64,000 bases of DNA from the NCBI GenBank assembly GCA_004375895.1, contig SOJW01000069.1, forward strand, positions 1-64,000, written 5' to 3'. The stretch is from Candidatus Stahliibacteriota bacterium. GTDB taxonomy: Bacteria; Hydrothermota; Tepidihabitantia; B3-TA06. Numbering within the stretch: the first letter of the stretch is position 1; every line of letters starts with the position of its first letter. The notes under the pieces are model-generated. The model did no database searches. It saw only the letters and a program-made list of their open reading frames with translations, and was not told the DNA's origin. Positions 58,385 through 64,000 of this stretch are shown here, piece by piece. The translations under genes were made by a program, and so were the position numbers.

Positions 58385-58735
58385 TCCCCCTTTAATTCCC
58401 CCTTAGTAAGGGGGACTGCTTTGCCCCCCTTCTGAAGGGGGGTGCCCGCAGGGCGGGGGGATTAAAGGAAGGTGGCCGCTTCGAAGAGCGGACGGAGGGA
58501 TTTATTATACCTCCTCCTTGACGGGGCGAAGTGCCCCCGTCGGGTAAGGGGGAGGTGAATCACCCCCTCCCGTTGTGGAGGGGGTAGGGGGCGGGTAAAA
58601 AGTTTCACCTCCTCCCAGCCTCCCCCATCAAGGGGGAGGAAGGATATGTTGCGACCGCTTCAACCTTAAATCACCCCTCCCTTGACGGGACAGCGTGCCC
58701 CCGTCGGGCAGGCGAAAGGGGGACGCTGAAGGGCA
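58385..58735. repeat. Cluster of GC-rich intergenic inverted repeats
   Basis: CCCCCTTTAATTCCCCCTTA with its reverse complement form GGGGGGATTAAAGG (58386-58470). CTCCTCCTTGACGGGG and AAGGGGGAGG follow (58508-58645), then CCCTCCCTTGACGGGA with GTGCCCCCGTCGGG. Three related hairpin-rich repeats in a row, non-coding. Confidence 0.6.
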
Positions 58736-58865
58736 GGTGTTGACTAATATCCGATACGTGGTTATCATTACGGGATGGGTAAGGTACGCTTGATTTCAAG
58801 ACTTATGGGACGTTATCCGAAGCGACTTGAGATGCGAGTCGTAAGGGACTGAGAGTGATGAGGTT

Positions 58866-60164
58866 ATGAACGCGGTCGTAGCCCTGGTTGGGCGTCCAAA
58901 TGTTGGGAAGTCCACCCTGTTCAATCGTCTGGTGGGGCACAGGGAGGCGATTACGCTGAAGACCCCGGGGATAACAAGGGACAGGCTGTACGGAACCGTG
59001 CACTGGCTCTCCAAGAGCTTTACGTTGATTGACACCGGCGGGTTTATCCCTGAGCCTGAGCAGCCGCTGGAGGTCCAGATGCGGCGTCAGGTCCAGCTCG
59101 CTATCAAGGACGCGGAACTGGTTCTTTTGGCGGTGGACGGCAAGGAAGGCCTGCACCCCTCGGATGAAGCACTGGCCCAGACCTTGCGCAAGCAGGCAAA
59201 ACCCTACATCGTTGTGGTCAACAAGTCGGACGTGAAGACCGCTGAGTGGGAGCACCATAGCTTTCATGTGCTGGGCGGGGCAGAGCTTTTCCTCGTATCG
59301 GCAGAGCATGGTGTGGGGTTCGGGGACCTGCTTGAGGAGATCTGCGCTAGACTGACCTTTGGGGAGGAGGGCGAGCCCAGGCCTGAGGTTAAGCTTCTCA
59401 TCGCGGGCAGGCCCAACTGTGGGAAATCAACACTCTTAAACGCTATCGTAGGCGAGGAGCGAGCGGTGGTGGATGAGGTGCCTGGAACTACCCGCGACCC
59501 TGTGGATACCTACCTGGAGGTCTCCGGCCGCATCTGGCGGCTGGTAGATACCGCAGGTCTGCGCCGACGCACTCGCATCAAGGAGAACGTGGAGTACTAC
59601 GCATCAACCAGGCTGCGCAGGGCCCTCGCCAGGGCACAGATCATACTTCTCTTGATCGATCTTACAGAAGGGGTTACGAGACAGGACAAAAGGCTGGCCG
59701 CAGAGGTCATCGGCCGCCGAAAGGGATTGATCTTCGTTCTGAACAAGATAGATCTCTTCGATTCCCAGGCGTTGCGCAACAGGATTGAGGGACTAAGCTA
59801 TCAGCTTAGAGGCATGGAGTCCTTCTTCCGTGTGCTTGTCTCAGGCAAGAAAAAGAAAGGGTTGGATGAACTTATCGGAACGGTCACAGCGCTTGTAGAG
59901 AAACGCAGCCAGCGCATCCCAAAGGAGCTTCTGGGTGAATTTGTCCAAAAGGTTACCCGCGAACGCCCGCCAGGACGAAGGACAAAGATATACCGCCTCA
60001 TACAGAAGGAAGGCGCACCCCCGCTCTTCCTTGTTGAGACAAACAAACCTGACGAGCTTGAAGAGAACTACCTGCGGTTCTTGACCAACCGGCTGCGCGA
60101 TACGTTTGACTTCACAGGCACCAACCTCAAACTCCAACCCACGCAACGACCGAGGCGCAGATGA
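58866..60164 (+). CDS. der: Ribosome-assembly GTPase Der (EngA)
   Basis: 432 residues, normal length. Two tandem GTPase domains: GRPNVGKSTLFNRLVG (about residue 8) with DTGGF and NKSD, and GRPNCGKSTLLNAIVG (about 178) with DTAGLRRRTRIKENVEYY and NKIDLF. A C-terminal KH-like domain follows. Der acts on the 50S ribosomal subunit during assembly. First gene of the housekeeping operon; its stop overlaps the plsY start. Confidence 0.95.
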   Translation: MNAVVALVGRPNVGKSTLFNRLVGHREAITLKTPGITRDRLYGTVHWLSKSFTLIDTGGFIPEPEQPLEVQMRRQVQLAIKDAELVLLAVDGKEGLHPSDEALAQTLRKQAKPYIVVVNKSDVKTAEWEHHSFHVLGGAELFLVSAEHGVGFGDLLEEICARLTFGEEGEPRPEVKLLIAGRPNCGKSTLLNAIVGEERAVVDEVPGTTRDPVDTYLEVSGRIWRLVDTAGLRRRTRIKENVEYYASTRLRRALARAQIILLLIDLTEGVTRQDKRLAAEVIGRRKGLIFVLNKIDLFDSQALRNRIEGLSYQLRGMESFFRVLVSGKKKKGLDELIGTVTALVEKRSQRIPKELLGEFVQKVTRERPPGRRTKIYRLIQKEGAPPLFLVETNKPDELEENYLRFLTNRLRDTFDFTGTNLKLQPTQRPRRR

Positions 60165-60778
60165 TCTCGCCTCTCTGGGACACGGTGATACTGGCAGCGG
60201 TCGGGTTCCTGTCAGGCTCCATACCCTTCGGTTATCTCGCTGCCTCTGCCAGGGGTGTGGACATCCGCAAGGTAGGCTCGGGCAACATAGGCGCGACCAA
60301 TGCGATAAGGGCGCTGGGAACGGGCTGGGGTATAGGGGTAGGGCTGCTGGACGCGATCAAGGGAGCGGTGCCTGCCTACCTTGCTTTGCAGTTCTCACCC
60401 TTGCCTGGTATAGTAGGTGCGGCCGCTGTTTTAGGCCACATCTTCTCACCCTGGCTGCGGTTCAAGGGCGGCAAGGGTGTCGTAACCACTTTTGCCGTAT
60501 TCCTTGTACTTACCCCTTTCCCTGCGCTTACGGCAGTAGGGGTCTGGATACTTCTCTTTCTTACCACCGGCTACGTTTCGGTTGCTTCCGTACTCTCGCT
60601 CACCGCGCTGCCCGCACTTATCTTCCTCTTGGGAAGACTGAACCCTGAGATCTCGATAATCGCCGCTGCAGCCGGCTGCGCTCTTCTGGTGGCGTGGGCG
60701 CACCGTGGCAATATGTTCCGGATTGCCGCAGGCAAAGAACCTAAAGCAAGATTGTGGAAAAAGCTGTGGAAAAGATGA
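60161..60778 (+). CDS. plsY: Glycerol-3-phosphate acyltransferase PlsY
   Basis: 205 residues with about five membrane helices. Family motifs: SGSIPFGYLAA, KVGSGNIGATNAIRALGTG, LGHIFSPWLRFKGGKGVVTT and AWAHRGNMFRI. It transfers the acyl group from acyl-phosphate to glycerol-3-phosphate, the first step of phospholipid synthesis, at the inner membrane. Its 4-nt overlaps with der and gpsA show one operon. gpsA makes its substrate. Confidence 0.95.
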   Translation: MISPLWDTVILAAVGFLSGSIPFGYLAASARGVDIRKVGSGNIGATNAIRALGTGWGIGVGLLDAIKGAVPAYLALQFSPLPGIVGAAAVLGHIFSPWLRFKGGKGVVTTFAVFLVLTPFPALTAVGVWILLFLTTGYVSVASVLSLTALPALIFLLGRLNPEISIIAAAAGCALLVAWAHRGNMFRIAAGKEPKARLWKKLWKR

Positions 60779-61767
60779 GGGTAAGTTTCCTTGGTGCAGG
60801 TGCCTGGGGCTCGACCATGGGGATCATGCTCTCACGTGAGGGGCACGATGTGAGGTTGTGGGAGATTGATGCCGCCCGGGTAAAGAAGCTGAAACACAAG
60901 CGCAGGCTTCCAGGTATTCTGCCTGGTGTAAGGATACCCAGCCAACTACACTATGCCTCGGATATAGAAGAGGCACTGGCTGGAGCCGATCTTCTGGCCC
61001 TTGCGGTGCCCTGCCAGGCGCTGAGGGCCACCCTGAGGAGGCTGCCCAGAGGATATGAACCGCCGAGGATGGTGGTGAGTCTCATAAAGGGACTGGAGCG
61101 CAGGACTGGCTTTCGTCCCAGCCAGGTCTGGGCCGGGTTTTTCCCTCGCCGTCCGGCGACTGTGCTTTCCGGTCCCTCGATCGCCATCGAGGTGCTTAAT
61201 GGGCACCCAACCGCGTTGGTTGCAGCTGGGGACGACAGGGAGGGGGTGAAGAGCGTGCAGAAGGTTTTCTCCATAAACAACCTGCGGGTGTACCGCTCGG
61301 ACGATGCTGTGGGCGTTGAGTTGGGCGGAGCCTTAAAGAACGTTATCGCCATCGCCTGCGGTATCGCCGAAGGGCTGGGGACCGGAACCAATACCCGTGC
61401 CGCGCTTCTTTCAAGAGGGTTGGCTGAGATCACAAGATTGGGTGAGAGGTTAGGTGCCAACCCAAGGACGTTCGCTGGTCTTGCAGGCTGGGGTGATCTT
61501 ATCACAACCGTTTGGAACCCTGCCTCGCGCAACCACCGCGTAGGTCTGGGGCTTGCCAGAGGCAAGAAGCTTGAGGCGATACTTGCCGAGATCGGGATGG
61601 TCGCCGAAGGGGTTGAAACCTGCCGGATTGCCAATAAACTAGGCAAGATGCACGAAGTCCAGATGCCCATAACCGAGGCCACCTACCGCGTGCTGGTCAG
61701 GAACGCGGACCCGCGCAAGGAGATTACGCGTCTTCTTTCACGGTCTTTAAAGGAGGAGGTATGGTAG
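60775..61767 (+). CDS. gpsA: Glycerol-3-phosphate dehydrogenase GpsA
   Basis: 330 residues from ATG 60775, which overlaps the plsY stop (ATGA); GTG 60754 is an upstream alternative. NAD(P) motif VSFLGAGAWGSTMGIML, then VSLIKGLERRTG, SGPSIAIEVLNGHPTALVAA, catalytic LGGALKNVIAIACGIAEGLG with the conserved Lys, and AGWGDLITTVWNPASRNHRV. It makes glycerol-3-phosphate from dihydroxyacetone phosphate for PlsY. Confidence 0.95.
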   Translation: MRVSFLGAGAWGSTMGIMLSREGHDVRLWEIDAARVKKLKHKRRLPGILPGVRIPSQLHYASDIEEALAGADLLALAVPCQALRATLRRLPRGYEPPRMVVSLIKGLERRTGFRPSQVWAGFFPRRPATVLSGPSIAIEVLNGHPTALVAAGDDREGVKSVQKVFSINNLRVYRSDDAVGVELGGALKNVIAIACGIAEGLGTGTNTRAALLSRGLAEITRLGERLGANPRTFAGLAGWGDLITTVWNPASRNHRVGLGLARGKKLEAILAEIGMVAEGVETCRIANKLGKMHEVQMPITEATYRVLVRNADPRKEITRLLSRSLKEEVW

Positions 61768-62102
61768 AAGAGCAATTCTACACAATTACTCAGGTCTCGC
61801 GCATGACAGGGATCAAGCCGCACGTGCTGCGATACTGGGAGAAGGAGTTTCGCTGGCTGCGGCCACGAAAGAACTCGGCAGGACGCCGCATATACTCCGA
61901 GCATGACATCGAACTCATAAGGCTGATTGAGAGGCTCCTGCACAAGGAAGGCTACTCTATAGCGGGCGCGCGCAGGCGGGTAGGGAAGCTTCTTGCGCTT
62001 TCTAACCAACTTCAACTGCCGCTCTCCGAGGTTCAAACCAATCCCTTGGAAAGGTTCAAGCAGGAACTTAAAGAGCTCCTTAAGATGCTGGAGCGCAAGT
62101 GA
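61761..62102 (+). CDS. MerR-family transcriptional regulator, 113 aa
   Basis: ATG after AAGGAGGAGG, overlapping gpsA. Residues 6-70 are the MerR winged helix (FYTITQVSRMTGIKPHVLRY, WEKEFRWLRPRKNSAGRRIY, IELIRLIERLLHKEGYSIAG), then a short dimerisation helix. No effector domain, as in the YcgE/HspR-like short group placed after gpsA in other bacteria. Operator unknown. Confidence 0.88.
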   Translation: MVEEQFYTITQVSRMTGIKPHVLRYWEKEFRWLRPRKNSAGRRIYSEHDIELIRLIERLLHKEGYSIAGARRRVGKLLALSNQLQLPLSEVQTNPLERFKQELKELLKMLERK

Positions 62103-62620
62103 CGCCTGCGGAAACCTCGTGGGGACCTCTGCTGCCCTGGGTTATAGACGGCATCGCAGCGCTATTGATCCTCGGCTCGGGCATCTCGGGTCTCATCAAG
62201 GGGGCGATACGCATCCTTGGAGCGATTGCAGGCGTTGTGGCCGCCATAATCCTGGGCTGGCGCTTCACACCCGCGCTTGCTGAACTCCTGATCCCCAGGA
62301 TAGGATCGGTCTTCTTCGGCAAGGTGCTGGCCTTCCTTGCAATCTTTATCGCGGTGATGATAGTTGCCGCGCTCGTTGTCTTCCTCTTGAACAAGCTCTT
62401 TGACGCCATCCTTCTGGGCTGGGTCAACAAGCTTCTGGGTTTCGTGATAGGACTCGTTATCGGGACGTTCATCGTTTGCGTTATCATCTGGGTCTCGCTT
62501 CAGCTTTACCCTGAGCTTGCAGACCTCTACACCCATACCCGGCTGGTCAGGCTGTTAGCCGCTATCCTCCTTGTGTTCGCCCCGGGCGCAAGGAGCCCCC
62601 CTGTTCCTCCACCTGCCTGA
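62099..62620 (+). CDS. CvpA-family membrane protein, 173 aa
   Basis: GTG start overlapping the MerR stop (GTGA). Four membrane helices: IDGIAALLILGSGISGLIKG, AIRILGAIAGVVAAIILGW, VLAFLAIFIAVMIVAALVVF and LLGFVIGLVIGTFIVCVIIW. The pattern SGLIKGAIR matches CvpA/colicin V production proteins. The C-terminal tail FAPGARSPPVPPPA looks unusual and may reflect a late frameshift. Last gene of the housekeeping operon. Confidence 0.82.
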   Translation: MTPAETSWGPLLPWVIDGIAALLILGSGISGLIKGAIRILGAIAGVVAAIILGWRFTPALAELLIPRIGSVFFGKVLAFLAIFIAVMIVAALVVFLLNKLFDAILLGWVNKLLGFVIGLVIGTFIVCVIIWVSLQLYPELADLYTHTRLVRLLAAILLVFAPGARSPPVPPPA

Positions 62621-62754
62621 TCCCTGCTTCGATTATCTCTATCCCGGTAGTCTGCCCCACAAAGGTCTCTATGCTGTCAGTAACTTGTTCGGTATCAACC
62701 GGTGCAAAGGTAGCCTGCGCTCCGCCCGATGGCGTAACCGTTATTGTATCAGAG

Positions 62755-63999
62755 TCAGCGCACGCGGATGAGCTTTCTTGTAGCCGTATGGTTCCCTGCC
62801 TGCATCCTGATGAAGTAGACGCCAGGGGCCACAGCTCGACCGAGATCATCTCGACCATCCCAGGTTATAGCATAATAACCCGAGGCCTTGATACCAGAGC
62901 TCAGGGTCTTCACTGGCCTACCCGAGACATCGTAGACCTTCAGGTTGACCAGGCCTGAATGGGCAAGCGAATAGTAAATATCGGTGGAAAGCTTGAAGGG
63001 GTTTGGAGCAGGCTCCTTCAGGTCTAACTTGAAACCCAAAGCTGGTAATTCGTCGATCCAGACGGTGCGATCGTATTTTATCGTCTGGAAGTCGTAGTCC
63101 GTCCCGTTGGAAGACCAGCCCGTGACATAGAGATAGCCTTGCTCATCTACCGCCACACCGGTGGCATGATCGTCATTGCCTGAGTCGTAGGTCTTATCCC
63201 AGATGAGATTGCCATCCTTGTCATAGCATATCGTCAGGAGACTAAAGGACGGCCCCCATCCTGTGACATAGACGAAGTTATCGTCAACCGCCACACCGAA
63301 GGCCAACTCGCTGAAGGCTCTCGAGCCGTAGACCTTGTTCCAAATGAGATCGCCATTCTTATCATAGCATATTGTCAGAAAATCCTTTTCCCCGCCGTTC
63401 CAAGATCTGCCTGTGACATAGACGAATCTATCGTCTACCGCCACACCCTGGGCCACATCCCTGATGCCTGAGTCATAGACCGTATTCCAGATGAGATTGC
63501 CATCCTTGTCGTAACATATTGTCAGGTAGTCCTCATCCGTCCCGTTGAAATACCATCCCGTGACATAGACGAATTCACCATCTACTGCCACACCGTTGGC
63601 CCGATCGTCATTGCCTGAGTCGTAGACCTTGTTCCAGATGAGATCGCCATATCTCTTATCATAGCGTATCGTCAGGAAGTCGTAGCCCGACCAGATGGAA
63701 GAATAGCCCGTGACATAAATGGATTCATCATCTACCGTCACACCTCTGGCCTGTTCACTTCCGGCGGATGTGCCGTAGGTCTTGTTCCAGATGCGATTGC
63801 CATCCTTATCATAGCATATCGTCAGGAAGTCCCAGTCCTCTTCGTTTTCGTTGAAAAAGGAGCCCGTGACATAGACGAAGTTATCATCTACCGCCACACC
63901 GTTGGCCATATCCTGGGCGCCTGAGTCGTAGACCTTGTTCCAGATGATAGCCGGACCGTCATAGGTATTGGCCCATATCAAGCCAAAAGCAAGAGCCAA
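62755..63999 (-). CDS. Secreted beta-propeller protein, 5' end outside the window
   Basis: At least 414 residues; the frame reaches the window edge, and LALAFGLIWANTYDG looks like the end of a signal peptide. Six repeats of about 50 residues follow, each with FVYVTG, DFLTICYDKDGNLIWNKVYD and GVAVDD, a seven-bladed-propeller-like SBBP pattern. The C-terminus (PAPNPFKLSTDIYYSLAHSG, GVYFIRMQAGNHTATRK) is the sorting module. Related to 35655 in overall design. Probably surface-exposed binding protein. Confidence 0.75.
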   Translation of the reverse strand: MALAFGLIWANTYDGPAIIWNKVYDSGAQDMANGVAVDDNFVYVTGSFFNENEEDWDFLTICYDKDGNRIWNKTYGTSAGSEQARGVTVDDESIYVTGYSSIWSGYDFLTIRYDKRYGDLIWNKVYDSGNDDRANGVAVDGEFVYVTGWYFNGTDEDYLTICYDKDGNLIWNTVYDSGIRDVAQGVAVDDRFVYVTGRSWNGGEKDFLTICYDKNGDLIWNKVYGSRAFSELAFGVAVDDNFVYVTGWGPSFSLLTICYDKDGNLIWDKTYDSGNDDHATGVAVDEQGYLYVTGWSSNGTDYDFQTIKYDRTVWIDELPALGFKLDLKEPAPNPFKLSTDIYYSLAHSGLVNLKVYDVSGRPVKTLSSGIKASGYYAITWDGRDDLGRAVAPGVYFIRMQAGNHTATRKLIRVR

Positions 64000-64000
64000 C

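Noticed and set aside
62562-62858. 98-aa minus-strand frame beside the CvpA gene
   Set aside because: Overlaps the end of the propeller gene and the CvpA 3' end, no ribosome binding site. ITVTPSGGAQATFAPVD looks faintly protein-like, but support is too thin.

Overview
The window looks like chromosome from a Gram-negative bacterium of an uncultured lineage. The best guess is the candidate division WOR-3/TA06 type, and this is inference, not proof. Grounds: several secreted proteins end in the same FlgD-like/T9SS-like C-terminal module (GVYFxR followed by a short basic tail), there is a periplasmic HtrA-type protease, and the housekeeping block der-plsY-gpsA-merR-cvpA is typically bacterial. 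Promoters are unusually legible: TTGACA, a 16-17 nt spacer and TATAGT or a close variant occur in front of many transcription units.

Layout. 1-6000 is an integrative element. It holds a one-direction array of short unknown genes with repeated leader sequences, a candidate structured RNA, two zinc-knuckle proteins and a XerC/D-type tyrosine recombinase. 6000-20500 is a defence and restriction region with much decay: McrC, terminase-like and phospholipase D remnants, a three-gene ABC-3C-type operon, a large type IIG-like restriction-methyltransferase, a duplicated GxxExxY protein, a frameshifted GmrSD-type gene, HsdS and NucS-like scraps, and an LRR protein. 20800-28750 holds an HtrA protease and a SsuABC/Thi-type ABC transporter whose genes are separated by an unknown three-gene cassette. 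28860-37000 holds large secreted proteins (beta-helix, M6-like metalloprotease, beta-propeller) with pseudogene debris between them.

37587-43541 is a tight five-gene operon: a PLD-helicase fusion, a small protein, a DndD-like SMC ATPase, a DndE-position protein and a radical SAM enzyme. I do not recognise it as a described system, and it is the leading candidate for something new. 43550-43910 and 52430-52890 are integration scars carrying truncated tRNA genes and a shared dispersed repeat. Between them (44000-52360, minus strand) lies an eight-gene lipid-type operon: a small protein, an alpha-oxoamine synthase of serine-palmitoyltransferase type, UbiA, a diacylglycerol/sphingoid kinase, a ThiL-like kinase, an acyl-CoA ligase, an SDR and a radical SAM protein. 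53500-58400 carries a C39-like secreted protein, small stress-type genes and two unknown proteins, one nuclease-like, among REP hairpins. 58866-62620 is the housekeeping operon, and the window ends inside another secreted beta-propeller gene.

Two patterns cut across regions. A GC-rich repeat of about 70 bp sits just upstream of the promoters of three separate defence-type genes (7538, 31869, 37587). Several promoters place the -10 box only 6-8 nt before the start codon, which predicts leaderless mRNAs.
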